A stretch of DNA of 64,000 nt from Nostoc desertorum CM1-VF14 (GTDB lineage Bacteria > Cyanobacteriota > Cyanobacteriia > Cyanobacteriales > Nostocaceae). The stretch covers positions 124,001 to 188,000 of the forward strand of contig JAHHHR010000003.1 of the NCBI GenBank assembly GCA_019359245.1. Direction: 5' to 3'. This document shows positions 18,315 to 27,624 of this stretch, one piece after another (position 1 is the first letter of the stretch; the number at the start of each line of letters is the position of its first letter). The translations under genes were made by a program, and so were the position numbers. A model generated the notes under the pieces. It was not told the DNA's origin, did no database searches, and worked only from the letters and a program-made list of their open reading frames with translations.

Positions 18315-19595
18315 TCAAGAGTAGACATTGACTTCAGGAATCGGGACAACAAATTTCCCACCCCAATCGCGTACATACGACATCTGGGACATTATTTCGT
18401 TTTTCAGATTCCAAGGTAAAATTAGCAGATAGTCTGGTTTGGTTTCTTGAATCTTGTTTGGATGAAAGATTGGTATATGAGTACCTGGTAAAAATTTACC
18501 TTGTTTGAATGGATTTCGATCTACAGTGTAATCAAGAAAATCTTCTCTAATTCCACAATAATTCAATAGGGTATTGCCTTTACCAGGAGCGCCGTAACCA
18601 ACAATCGATTTTCCTTGGCGTTTAGCTGCAATTAAAAATTCTAAAAGTTGAAATTTGGTATCCTTTACTTTTTCGGCAAAGGAGAAATAATTTTCTATGT
18701 TGATAAATCCTGCTGCTTCTTCCGTCGCTCTTAAATCTTTTACATCCTGACTGATAGATTTAGAATTATCGTCTACATGGCAACCATAAATCCTTAAAGA
18801 ACCACCATGTGTAGATAGTTCTTCTACATCAAAGATAGTTAAACCGTGAGCAGCAAAAACTTTCTCTACTGTAAGTAAGGATAAGTAAGAAAAGTGTTCA
18901 TGATATATAGTATCAAACTGGTTTCCCTCCATTAGTCGCATTAAATGGGGAAACTCCATAGTAATGACACCTTCAGGCTTAAGTAAAAGTTTACAGCCTG
19001 CTACAAAATCGTTGATATCGGGTACATGAGCAAGTACATTGTTACCTATTAATAAATCTGCTTGCGTACCATCAGCAACTAATTCATCTGCTGTATTTTG
19101 TCCAAAGAACTTGACAGTTGTAGGAATACCTTTTGTGATAGCTACCTCAGCAATATTAGCTGCTGGCTCTATACCTAAAACAGGTATTCCTTGTGATACA
19201 AAATATTGCAATAAGTAACCATCATTACTAGCTATTTCTACTACGTGGCTTGAGGAGTTCAGTTTAAAACGCTCTGTTACTTTTTCGGTATAATTTTTTG
19301 CATGTTGTAGCCAAGAATCAGAGTAAGACGAAAAGTAAGCATAGTGGCTGAAGATATCTTGCGGGCTTACATATTCTTGAAGTTGAACTAAAAAACAGCG
19401 ATCGCACACGTAGACATGCAGTGGATAAAAGGCTTCCATTTGGTTTAACTGTTCACCTGTCACGTAACTTTCACACAGTGGTGACATTCCCAAATCCACA
19501 AAGGTATGCTGTAACGCTGTCCCACAGAATCGGCAGCCACAACGATTTACGCTTGTATCATTTTGTATAGAGGGTTGCAAAGTTGTCGTATTCAT
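18315..19595 (-). CDS. Sugar C-methyltransferase (SAM-dependent)
   Basis: 426 residues with the three-part architecture of NDP-sugar C-methyltransferases. An N-terminal zinc-binding part has Cys21, Cys24, Cys64 and Cys67. A Rossmann SAM-binding domain carries VEIASNDGY (119-127). A C-terminal domain contains YGAPGKGNTLLNYCG and a late DYTVDRNPFKQGKFLPG. These enzymes add a methyl branch to 4-keto deoxysugars. The ribosome site GGGAG lies ahead of the ATG. Together with RfbC and the nucleotidyltransferase it predicts a branched-chain deoxysugar; the exact sugar cannot be named. Confidence 0.9.
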   Translation of the reverse strand: MNTTTLQPSIQNDTSVNRCGCRFCGTALQHTFVDLGMSPLCESYVTGEQLNQMEAFYPLHVYVCDRCFLVQLQEYVSPQDIFSHYAYFSSYSDSWLQHAKNYTEKVTERFKLNSSSHVVEIASNDGYLLQYFVSQGIPVLGIEPAANIAEVAITKGIPTTVKFFGQNTADELVADGTQADLLIGNNVLAHVPDINDFVAGCKLLLKPEGVITMEFPHLMRLMEGNQFDTIYHEHFSYLSLLTVEKVFAAHGLTIFDVEELSTHGGSLRIYGCHVDDNSKSISQDVKDLRATEEAAGFINIENYFSFAEKVKDTKFQLLEFLIAAKRQGKSIVGYGAPGKGNTLLNYCGIREDFLDYTVDRNPFKQGKFLPGTHIPIFHPNKIQETKPDYLLILPWNLKNEIMSQMSYVRDWGGKFVVPIPEVNVYS

Positions 19596-19689
19596 TTGTT
19601 AGCTCCCACACTGTTATATGCAACTTGATAGAGGTATTCAGCTGTCACGCATTAAACTTGAACATTTACATGAAGGCTGATGATTGATG

Positions 19690-19730
19690 ACTGATAAGCG
19701 TTAACCGTCAACAGTTAACAACCGTAAAGA
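19690..19730. repeat. GTTAAC/CAACAGT spacer repeat
   Basis: GCGTTAACCGTCAACAGTTA holds inverted GTTAAC words like those at 158-222. It lies between rfbC and the methyltransferase gene. Confidence 0.45.
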
Positions 19731-19770
19731 GTGTTTATACAATTAGACGCGCATCAGCTTATGAGAACCC

Positions 19771-20340
19771 TTATACCCTCACGCTTGGTTGAGCGTGAGT
19801 AGAGTCTAAAACAGATTCAAACAAAGGCCAGGTTGTATCTTTCTCAGAAATTTCGCTTATAGGTAAAGGCCATTCAATCCCAAAAGCTGGATCGTCATAG
19901 GGCAACCCACGCTGATAATCTGGCGCATAGAATTCACTCATCTGATATACAACTTCAGCTGCATCAGTTAGCGTCTGATAACCATGAGCGAACATCTCAG
20001 GCACATATAAACTTCTACGGTTCTCGGCTGATAGCTCAACAGCTATATGTAATTTGTATGTAGGAGATTCAGGGCGCAAGTCGATGATCACATCATAGAT
20101 AGCGCCATGAGTACAGCGAACCAACTTTACTTCGGTTGCTGGAGCAACTTGATAATGCATACCTCGGAGAGTTCCCTTTTTGTGGTTGAAAGCCAAATTG
20201 CATTGTGCAACTGTTGGCTTTAAACCGTAAGCCAAAAATTCCTCAGCGCAAAAAGTACGAGCAAAGAAGCCACGAGTATCTTGCCGTTGCTCTATGTCAA
20301 TAACGAATGCGCCTTTAAGTGCAGTTTCTGTGAATAGCAT
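19771..20340 (-). CDS. rfbC: dTDP-4-dehydrorhamnose 3,5-epimerase family protein
   Basis: 189 residues, the normal RfbC length. RGFFARTF (23-30), QCNLAFNHKKGTLRGMHYQ with catalytic His62, IYDVIIDLRP and VPEMFAHGYQ are all present. The enzyme epimerises C3 and C5 of a 4-keto-6-deoxy nucleotide sugar. Its ATG overlaps the stop of the upstream SDR gene (TAATG), implying translational coupling. In this cluster the substrate may be a CDP- or dTDP-linked sugar destined for C-methylation. Confidence 0.92.
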   Translation of the reverse strand: MLFTETALKGAFVIDIEQRQDTRGFFARTFCAEEFLAYGLKPTVAQCNLAFNHKKGTLRGMHYQVAPATEVKLVRCTHGAIYDVIIDLRPESPTYKLHIAVELSAENRRSLYVPEMFAHGYQTLTDAAEVVYQMSEFYAPDYQRGLPYDDPAFGIEWPLPISEISEKDTTWPLFESVLDSTHAQPSVRV

Positions 20341-21365
20341 TACTTATTCCAGAAGAAGTTTTGATCTATTTGCTGAGTGCGAATTAGATACTCTAGTTGC
20401 TTCAAGCGAGTGAATCCTTTAAATAAAAAAGTTGATTCTGACATATCGATAGCAGTAAACACATCAAATAACTGCTGGGTTCCTTTAACTGCATTCCACT
20501 CACACTTAAATCCCGGTAGTCTAGTGTTAATCTTCTCGAAAGAAACCCGATAGCTGCGGTTATCAGCACTAGTGTCACCAAAAGAAAGCTGGCATCCAGT
20601 AAAAACTTCAGCTACTATCTGGGCAATTTCTTTGACTTTATAGTTGCTAGCAGTGTCACCCACATTGAAAATTTGGTTGTGAATAATGTCGCGCGGGGCT
20701 TCGAGGGTACATACAACTGCTTTGCAAATGTCTAGCAAATGAACTAGCGGCCGCCAAGGAGTACCGTCGCTTGTCATTTTGATTTCTTTGGTCGTCCATG
20801 CCAGCCCAGACAGGTTATTTAACACAATATCAAAGCGCATTCTGGGAGATGCGCCGTAGGCGGTGGCATTCCGCAAAAAGGTAGGAGAAAAATTATCGTC
20901 AGCTAATAATTTGACATCTCGCTCTACCAAAGTTTTACATTCAGCATAGGCTGTTTGGGGATTGACAGGAGACTCCTCCGTAACGTGTTCATCAGTACCA
21001 ACACCATAGACACTGCACGAAGACGTATAGACAAAGCGACGCACGCCAGCTTTTTTAGCTATTTGAGCAAGGCGAACTGAGCCTTGATGGTTAATTTCAT
21101 AAGTAACATCAGGGCATAACTGTCCGGCGGGGTCGTTGGAGAGTTCAGCCAAATGAACGACTGCCTCAACACCTTGTAAATCTTCAACTGTGAGCTGGCG
21201 AATATCTTTATTAAGAGTTTTGGCGGTGAGTTCGGTACCGTTGTACAGCCAACCAACTTTGTAGAATCCTGTGTCAACTCCGATAACTTCATGACCGTGT
21301 TGCATCAAGATTGGGGCTAATAAAGAACCGATATAGCCTTCAGTTCCAGTTACCAGTATTTTCAT
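20340..21365 (-). CDS. NAD-dependent nucleotide-sugar epimerase/dehydratase
   Basis: 341 residues from the ATG at 21365; an in-frame TTG three codons upstream is less likely. It is an extended SDR with TGTEGYIG for NAD binding (residues 9-16 counted from the TTG), TSSCSVYG and YAECK as the active Ser/Tyr/Lys set, and a sugar-binding WRPLVHLLDI region. It is first in the minus-strand transcription unit. It could be a 4-epimerase, a 4-reductase or the missing 4,6-dehydratase step; I cannot choose. Its promoter should lie in the 21.4-22.0 kb spacer. Confidence 0.87.
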   Translation of the reverse strand: MKILVTGTEGYIGSLLAPILMQHGHEVIGVDTGFYKVGWLYNGTELTAKTLNKDIRQLTVEDLQGVEAVVHLAELSNDPAGQLCPDVTYEINHQGSVRLAQIAKKAGVRRFVYTSSCSVYGVGTDEHVTEESPVNPQTAYAECKTLVERDVKLLADDNFSPTFLRNATAYGASPRMRFDIVLNNLSGLAWTTKEIKMTSDGTPWRPLVHLLDICKAVVCTLEAPRDIIHNQIFNVGDTASNYKVKEIAQIVAEVFTGCQLSFGDTSADNRSYRVSFEKINTRLPGFKCEWNAVKGTQQLFDVFTAIDMSESTFLFKGFTRLKQLEYLIRTQQIDQNFFWNK

Positions 21366-22014
21366 GGATGTCAAATCCTGATAGGTAGAGCTTGGTTTTG
21401 TAAAAAACCTTTATTAACTGAACTACAAAACCACTTCATGAAAACGAGCTACCTCGTACGAAGAAACGCTTACAAGACTGTCTCGACTGTGCTTAATCTA
21501 GTGGTACTAGCACAATCCCTTGTGTAAATACCACTGTGCCAGAAGTGCGTTTGCGATCGCGTTGAAGAAAATGTATGACTTAATGTATAAGTTATATCAA
21601 CTGAGTTTGCTCTCTCCTGCTTTTCCTACTTTTCCCACTTTTCCTACTTTTCATGGAATCTTCATAGCTTTCATTAAATCTTTATAGTATTTAAATAAAA
21701 GAATGGTGCAAACTACAAACTATTTTCCTCCTATTTACTTCTATTTTCCTCTGAAAAAATAAAAAAGAATAAGCCATAAGATGGAAGAAATAGCCTAACT
21801 AATTTAGCTACCTTTAACAATCTAATCATATTGATGAACATTAATAAAATTACATTAGCTACACTAATTACAATATTTTGTTAAGTTATTAGAAAAAAGT
21901 CAATGAAACTCAAACCTTAAAATGGCATAATTTAATAAATTAATGATTAATGATTGCTCATTAATCTATTAGATTCTTATTTAAATTCATAACTGGAGAT
22001 CCAAAAACTGCTTT
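21366..22014. other. Divergent spacer between the glycan cluster and the NACHT gene
   Basis: About 650 bases without a gene. It has a HIP1 site near 21553, a tract of repeated CTTTTCCTA/CTTTTCCCA units at about 21619-21653, and a very AT-rich stretch up to 22014. Promoters for both flanking units should lie here, but no convincing boxes were identified. Confidence 0.5.
21619..21653. repeat. Pyrimidine short tandem repeat (CTTTTCCTA type)
   Basis: Four consecutive 9-10 base units CTTTTCCTA, CTTTTCCCA, CTTTTCCTA, CTTTTCAT sit in the divergent spacer. Confidence 0.6.
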
Positions 22015-24390
22015 ATGGCACGACGTTCGTTGAAAGCATCTACTATAGGCATTACAAAGGCAAAAAGGGCTTTTAAAATCAGAGAGTGGACTCAAGAGTA
22101 TTTAGCTAGTGAAGTAGGGCTTGAGACTCGTCAGTCAATCTGGAAATTTTTTACAGGCAAGCCTATTGAGCGTCATAACTTTATAGAAATCTGCTTTCAA
22201 CTCGGTTTAGATTGGAAAGATATTGCTCAACTACCGGATCAGAGGCTACTGACAGAAAGCAACCAGGAATGTGAAAATTGCCAAGATATCGAAACCTTGG
22301 TGCAAATGTTGCGATCGCGTCGAAGTGATAAGATTCAAGCTCAGTGTGCTACTACGCGGTTGTTAGATATTGCTCAACCAATTCAACTAGAAGAAATTTA
22401 TGTCAACACTAATTTTCTAAATAATATTACAAGTCGAAGATGGTTAGATATCCTTGATCTACAAGACGTTATTGCAGAAGAGTTTGACTGTTTTGGTTCA
22501 AATCAACTATATCAAGAGCGAGTCTCTGCGATACAGGCAGTTATCACCTATCCCAAACTAATGGTACTAGGTAAACCAGGGTCTGGTAAAACCACATTTT
22601 TACAGTATATTGCCATGCAATGCAATCAAGGCAAATTACTATCAGACCAGATACCAATTTTTATTCGCTTGAAAAACTTTGTTGAAGATGCTAGAGAAAC
22701 TGGAAATTACAGTTTATTGAATTATATTAGTCAAGACCTTACCGATTACGGGGTTTCAGACCAAGATATCCAAACATTACTGATTGACGGTAAAATGTTA
22801 ATTCTGCTGGATGGGTTAGATGAAATTCCAGAAGATGATAACGCCAAAATCATTAGTAAAATTCGCCGTTTCACTGAAAAATATTATAAAAATAAGTTAA
22901 TTATTACGTGCCGTATCGGTTACCAGCAGTATCGCCTTGAAGAATTTAGTGAAGTTGAAATTGCTGATTTCGACTCTTCTCAAATTGAGGCTTTTGTTCA
23001 AAATTGGTTTGTTAACGTTAGCAATAATTCTATAGAAAAAGGAAACGCCTTAGCTTCTCAGTTCGTGCAAAAATTACAGTTGTTGGAGAATAAAGAAATT
23101 CGAGAACTAGCTGTAAGACCACTTTTGCTTAATCTGGCTTGCTGTGTGTTTCAAGCCCGCTCAGATTTTCCAGTTAGAAGAATCGAACTTTACAAGCAAG
23201 GATTGGACATTTTGCTCAATCGTTGGGATAAAGTGAGGAACATTAAACGAGATGAAATGTATCTTCATTTGTCTTTACCTCAGAAGCTTGAACTGCTGAG
23301 TCAAATTGCTGCTATTACCTTTAAGCAAGGTCATTACTTTTTTACACAAAGTAATGTCCAGCAATACATTACAGACTATCTCTGTAACTTACCCACGGCC
23401 CAAATTGAGCCGGAGGTATTGCAACTCAACAGTGAAGCAGTATTGAGATTACTTGAGACACATGGACTACTGATAGAGCAAGCGCGGGGAATTTACTCGT
23501 TCTCACATATAGCTTTTCAGGAGTATTTAACAGCTAAAAATATCGTTAATAGCCCCAATCAACAAAGATTAGAAAAAAACTTAATTGAGCTGGTTAGCCA
23601 TTTAACTGAACCACGCTGGCACAAAATCTTTTTACTAACCGCTGGCATGTTAGATAATCCTAATTGCCTGTTGCAATCCATGAAGCAACATATTGATCAG
23701 CTTGTGGTCTTTGATAAGCAATTGCAAAAGTTTTTCAACTGGCTTAACCATAAGTCTCTTTCAGTTAATTCTACCCATAAAAGAGTAGCTATTCGTGCCT
23801 TTTATCTGACACTAGAACTGCTCGACGACCTGAGCTTGACTCATGACTTGGCTTTTTCGCTTGGCATCGATCTCAGGCTCACTAATAATCTTACCCCTGA
23901 TTTAGCTCTAGATATAGCTCTTCAGTGTGCCCTTCACTTAAGCCTTACCCTGCCTTACGAGCCGACTTTGGATCGAGTTTTGGCTTTAAGCTTTGCTCTT
24001 CCTGATGACCAGAATCTTGTCTGTAACCCTGAGTTGCAGAGTTCTTTGCAAAAACTTAAAGAACAATTACCGACTCCAGTTCAAGGCAGAGAAAAGCTAA
24101 AAAAATGGTGGAATGATAACGGTCAGACTTGGGCTAATGAATTGAGGTTGGTGATAGTTCGGTGTCGCAACATTGGTCATCAATGGCAGTTCAGCGAGCA
24201 GCGCAAAGAAATACTCAAGCAGTACTACACTGCCAACGAGTTATTGGTAGATTGCCTCAAGAGTGCTTATAAAGTAACTCCCGCCCTATTAGAGAATATT
24301 TTGGCAACATTATTGTTACCCACCTCTAAAACATCAAATAATTATGGATTAGGCATTGATGAGATAAATCGCCATATTTGGGTGCTGTAA
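22015..24390 (+). CDS. HTH-NACHT NTPase
   Basis: 791 residues. An N-terminal helix-turn-helix-like domain (about 1-75, with EYLASEVGLETRQSIWKFF) is of the type attached to cyanobacterial NACHT proteins. The NACHT ATPase has Walker A GKPGSGKTT (about 186-194) and Walker B ILLDGLDEI (about 263-271). A winged-helix/helical part includes FSHIAFQEYLTAK. Residues about 600-665 carry leucine-rich DLAL-type helical repeats, and the end (about 700-770) has a Cys/His-containing helical domain with VRCRNIGHQWQFSEQ. STAND NTPases act as switch proteins, and several bacterial NACHT proteins are anti-phage. No separate effector domain is evident, so role and output are unknown. The gene is stand-alone, with a long AT-rich leader. 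Confidence 0.92.
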   Translation: MARRSLKASTIGITKAKRAFKIREWTQEYLASEVGLETRQSIWKFFTGKPIERHNFIEICFQLGLDWKDIAQLPDQRLLTESNQECENCQDIETLVQMLRSRRSDKIQAQCATTRLLDIAQPIQLEEIYVNTNFLNNITSRRWLDILDLQDVIAEEFDCFGSNQLYQERVSAIQAVITYPKLMVLGKPGSGKTTFLQYIAMQCNQGKLLSDQIPIFIRLKNFVEDARETGNYSLLNYISQDLTDYGVSDQDIQTLLIDGKMLILLDGLDEIPEDDNAKIISKIRRFTEKYYKNKLIITCRIGYQQYRLEEFSEVEIADFDSSQIEAFVQNWFVNVSNNSIEKGNALASQFVQKLQLLENKEIRELAVRPLLLNLACCVFQARSDFPVRRIELYKQGLDILLNRWDKVRNIKRDEMYLHLSLPQKLELLSQIAAITFKQGHYFFTQSNVQQYITDYLCNLPTAQIEPEVLQLNSEAVLRLLETHGLLIEQARGIYSFSHIAFQEYLTAKNIVNSPNQQRLEKNLIELVSHLTEPRWHKIFLLTAGMLDNPNCLLQSMKQHIDQLVVFDKQLQKFFNWLNHKSLSVNSTHKRVAIRAFYLTLELLDDLSLTHDLAFSLGIDLRLTNNLTPDLALDIALQCALHLSLTLPYEPTLDRVLALSFALPDDQNLVCNPELQSSLQKLKEQLPTPVQGREKLKKWWNDNGQTWANELRLVIVRCRNIGHQWQFSEQRKEILKQYYTANELLVDCLKSAYKVTPALLENILATLLLPTSKTSNNYGLGIDEINRHIWVL

Positions 24391-24945
24391 TTACAGCAGT
24401 TTTCCTTTGTATGAACGACAAAGCTATGGGTTTTGAGGCAGGGGAGGCTTTTAAGGAAAGAGGATTATTGTTTAATAATTCTTTTCTCAAGAACAGCTTC
24501 TCTTTTCTTTTTGATTCAAGAGCCTGCCTTAACCAAAATGTACCTCAGTTAAGTGTTGCATTCCTGGCAAGCTACAACAAGTATTAAGCAGCAAGCGCTA
24601 CGCGAAAGTCTTTCTCTGGGTAACTTTGCTGGATTCACCCCTGAAGCAACTAGTATTGCTGAGTTAGGGTATTTATACTTTGACTATTAGCCAAACTTGA
24701 TACAAAAGTAGACAGAAAGTATACGTTAATTTATACATTTTCTTAAACGCGATCGCAAACGCACTTCTGACAGACTTTTAATTATTACAAGACTGTTAAT
24801 AGATAGCGATTGTAGTGGTACTAAAGCAAAAATATGCTGCGAATGCGTTATTGATCTAGGTATATGCGTATTCATCATCTTGAGCAAACTGACGTAGTAT
24901 TTCAGCAACTAAGGAAATAAATTTGCAGCCAATGTCGGGGGTAAC
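24391..24945. other. Spacer after the NACHT gene
   Basis: It contains a probable terminator (24457-24487), a GCGCTACGCGAAAG dispersed-repeat word (about 24595) and an unrecognised short frame ending FAGFTPEATSIAELGYLYFDY near 24690, possibly a gene remnant. A HIP1-like site lies near 24750. The 69-codon frame at 24378-24587 overlaps the NACHT end and is not believable. A tiny frame at 24932-24958 overlaps the next start. Confidence 0.5.
24457..24487 (+). terminator. Probable terminator of the NACHT gene
   Basis: AAAGAGGATTATT pairs with AATAATTCTTTT around GTTT, followed by pyrimidine-rich sequence with T runs. Confidence 0.5.
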
Positions 24946-27006
24946 TTGCAAAACTTGACTTCACCGCCTTCTGGTTTCTGTGCTGAACCACTTACAAAAA
25001 GAGAGGCAGTCACAGTAAAAGGTAAGTTTTTCTTTATTAGTGATAAAAAGTTTTTTCTTAAAGGAGTTAGTTATGGCCCTTTCTGCATCGGTAGCCACGG
25101 TGAGTCCTTTCCAGAAAAATCAGTTGTAGAAAAAGATTTTGCCATGATGGCAGAACTGGGAATTAACTGTCTCCGTACCTATACCGTTGCACCTAGTTGG
25201 CTTTTGGATCTAGCTGCAATCTATGGTCTTAGGCTGTTAATCGGTATACCTTGGACTCAGCATATTGCTTTCCTCGATTCTTCTACTGTCAAGGCAGAAA
25301 TCCGTAACACCATTGCTCAAGGAGTTAAAGTTTGTCGGGATCATCCCGCCACCTTTGCCTATTTGGTGGGCAATGAGATTCCTCCAGATATTGTCCGATG
25401 GCACGGTGCAAAACGAGTTCGGGCTTTTATTAAAGAGTTAATGGCAGTAGCAAAAGACAACGATCCCGAAGGTTTAGTAAGCTACGCTAATTATCCATCT
25501 ACAGAGTATTTAAATATTAACTTTACTGATTTCTCGTGCTTTAATGTTTACCTGCACAGAGAAACAGATTTTCGCCGTTACCTCTTGCGACTCCATAACC
25601 TAGCTGAGGATAAACCTTTAGTGCTAAGTGAGTTTGGTGTTGATTCGATGCGTGAAGGAACCCAAGCTCAAGCCGAAATTCTCTCTCAAAAGCTGTCATC
25701 TAGTTTTGAGATGGGAGCAGCTGGAACGATTATTTTTTCTTGGACAGATGAGTGGTTTACCGGTGGATATGCCATCCAGGACTGGGCTTTTGGCCTAGTT
25801 GATGCTGAACGGATCAAGAAGCCAGCTTTCCATGCAGTGCAGCAATATTACACAGGGCCTCTACCGCCAGCGCTACCTGAGTATCCCAAAGTTTCAATAG
25901 TTGTATGCGCTTACAATGCTGAACGCACGATGGATAGTTGCCTAGCTTCTCTCAAAGAACTCAACTATCCCAACTATGAAGTCATTGTAGTTAATGATGG
26001 ATCGAGCGATCGCACTCTCGAAATTACTCAGCGCTACGACTATGTACGCCTAATTAGCCAAGAAAACAAGGGATTAAGCGTCGCCCGCAACGTTGGTCTG
26101 GCCGCTGCAACCGGCGAAATTGTGGCCTATACCGATTCTGATTGCATGGCAGATCCAGATTGGCTCACCTATCTGGTGGCCAAGTTTCTCTCCTCTGGTC
26201 TAGCCGCCGTCGGTGGACCAAACTTATCTCCCCCTGAAGAATCTCTTGTCCCTTCCTGTGTTGCTGTCTCTCCAGGTGTACCTACTCACATACTTTTGAA
26301 CGATGAAGTAGCCGAACACATTGCTGGCTGTAATATGGCTTTCCGTCGGGAAGTGCTAGAAGAAATTAACGGTTTCAACCCGATATTTCGGGCTGCTGGT
26401 GATGATGTCGATTTGTGCTGGCGTTTGCAAGACAAAGGCTACACCATTGGCTTTAGCCCGGCTGCAATTGTATGGCACTTTCGCCGGAATACAGTAGCTG
26501 CCTATCTCAAACAGCAGCAAGGCTATGGCAAGGCAGAAGCGCTGGTTTATTTTAAGCATCCTTACCGTTTTAACCTTTTGGGACAACCGCAGTGGCTGGG
26601 GAGGATCTACGGGGATTTATCGACATGGCGAATCGGTCAACCAGTTATCTATTCTGGGGTGTTTGGTCGCGGTCTGTTTCAAACCTTGTATGAGCCTTCC
26701 TCCCCTTTCATCTCTTACCTCCCTCTCACACTGGAGTGGAATCTAGCGGCTTTAATCCTGTTTGTATCTGCTCTTGTCTCTGGCCATCGCCCCTGGTTGA
26801 GTGCAGTAATGTTCTTCATCTCTCTTGGCTGGTGTGTAGTTGGTGCTACACAAGCGCGGATTGACTCTCGTTTTCTCAAAAAAAGGGCACGGTTGCTTGT
26901 GGCGCTACTGATTTACCTGGGTCCACTTGTACGTAGTATAGAGCGCTACAAATGGCGGATAAGGGAACTGAATAAAGCCGAGCCGATAAAGTTTGATGAT
27001 CTGTAA
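24946..27006 (+). CDS. Glycoside hydrolase (GH2-like TIM barrel) fused to a membrane GT2 glycosyltransferase
   Basis: 686 residues from a TTG start with GGGGG five bases upstream. Residues about 25-300 form a GH2/clan-A-like barrel: FLKGVSYGP at the start, GNEIP with the acid/base Glu and LSEFGVD with the nucleophile Glu. From about 312 a GT2 domain begins (VSIVVCAYNAERT), with VNDGSSD, the TDSD metal motif (about 395), DDVDLCWRLQDKG and QQQGYGKAEAL. Two or three C-terminal membrane helices follow (about 595-670). One chain thus joins a retaining-type glycosidase to a membrane-bound glycosyltransferase. It heads the plus-strand export/GT run. A transglycosylation or trimming-and-extension role is an inference. 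Confidence 0.88.
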   Translation: MQNLTSPPSGFCAEPLTKREAVTVKGKFFFISDKKFFLKGVSYGPFCIGSHGESFPEKSVVEKDFAMMAELGINCLRTYTVAPSWLLDLAAIYGLRLLIGIPWTQHIAFLDSSTVKAEIRNTIAQGVKVCRDHPATFAYLVGNEIPPDIVRWHGAKRVRAFIKELMAVAKDNDPEGLVSYANYPSTEYLNINFTDFSCFNVYLHRETDFRRYLLRLHNLAEDKPLVLSEFGVDSMREGTQAQAEILSQKLSSSFEMGAAGTIIFSWTDEWFTGGYAIQDWAFGLVDAERIKKPAFHAVQQYYTGPLPPALPEYPKVSIVVCAYNAERTMDSCLASLKELNYPNYEVIVVNDGSSDRTLEITQRYDYVRLISQENKGLSVARNVGLAAATGEIVAYTDSDCMADPDWLTYLVAKFLSSGLAAVGGPNLSPPEESLVPSCVAVSPGVPTHILLNDEVAEHIAGCNMAFRREVLEEINGFNPIFRAAGDDVDLCWRLQDKGYTIGFSPAAIVWHFRRNTVAAYLKQQQGYGKAEALVYFKHPYRFNLLGQPQWLGRIYGDLSTWRIGQPVIYSGVFGRGLFQTLYEPSSPFISYLPLTLEWNLAALILFVSALVSGHRPWLSAVMFFISLGWCVVGATQARIDSRFLKKRARLLVALLIYLGPLVRSIERYKWRIRELNKAEPIKFDDL

Positions 27007-27030
27007 ATAAAAATAGAAGCAATAAAAAAA

Positions 27031-27597
27031 ATGACTCAAACACTAACTCAAGCAGATTTAATTCAGCTTGATTCGCCAGCGCATAAAGTAAATATTTCCT
27101 GGCGCGATCGCGCCTATGAGTTATCCTATTGGACAGAAGCAGGAACAGAGAAGGAAAACCTGCTGCAAAAGGTAATGGATTTACTTTTACCTTGCAAGTA
27201 TTTCATTGCGATCGACCAAGGATGGAGTGACTGGGATTTAGAGATTTACCGGGGTATCTGGTCAAAGGTGCAAGTCAAAGCCTGTACTGAAAATCATGGA
27301 GGTAATAAGAGAGTTATCAGGGTGCGCTGTGCGCTGAGAATGTCACAGTTAGCCACTATGGCGATGATTAGCTATTGTCTGTTCACAATTGTGGCGATCG
27401 TTCTGGGAATGCCGGAAGTAGCAACAGCTACAATTGCAGTAAGCATTCTCAACGCCACTGTCATCTTATATCAGAGCTTCCAGTTGGGACGTATTCTCTA
27501 CCAAGTACTGGAGATTGTTGCCAAAAAAGTGTATTTGCTACCATTACAAACCACCAGCAACAAGTCTGTTGCCCAAAGTGCAATATTACAGCCATGA
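27031..27597 (+). CDS. Small membrane protein of unknown function
   Basis: 188 residues; I do not recognise the family. The N-terminal 110 residues are soluble and Trp-rich (ISWRDRAYELSYWTEAGT, QGWSDWDLEIYRG). Two probable transmembrane helices follow at about 115-160, then a basic tail. It sits 24 bases after the GH-GT2 gene and 27 bases before the ABC pair, on the same strand, so it is likely part of that unit. It could be an accessory subunit of the exporter or of the membrane GT; nothing in the sequence decides this. Confidence 0.75.
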   Translation: MTQTLTQADLIQLDSPAHKVNISWRDRAYELSYWTEAGTEKENLLQKVMDLLLPCKYFIAIDQGWSDWDLEIYRGIWSKVQVKACTENHGGNKRVIRVRCALRMSQLATMAMISYCLFTIVAIVLGMPEVATATIAVSILNATVILYQSFQLGRILYQVLEIVAKKVYLLPLQTTSNKSVAQSAILQP

Positions 27598-27624
27598 CGA
27601 ACGTCTTGGTACTCCAGTAAGCTA

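Noticed and set aside
22015..24390. Part of a multi-gene defence island
   Set aside because: No restriction, toxin-antitoxin, Cas or other defence genes flank it; only a single NACHT gene is supported.
24378..24587. 69-codon frame at the end of the NACHT gene
   Set aside because: Overlaps the NACHT stop and a probable terminator; no ribosome site or recognisable family.
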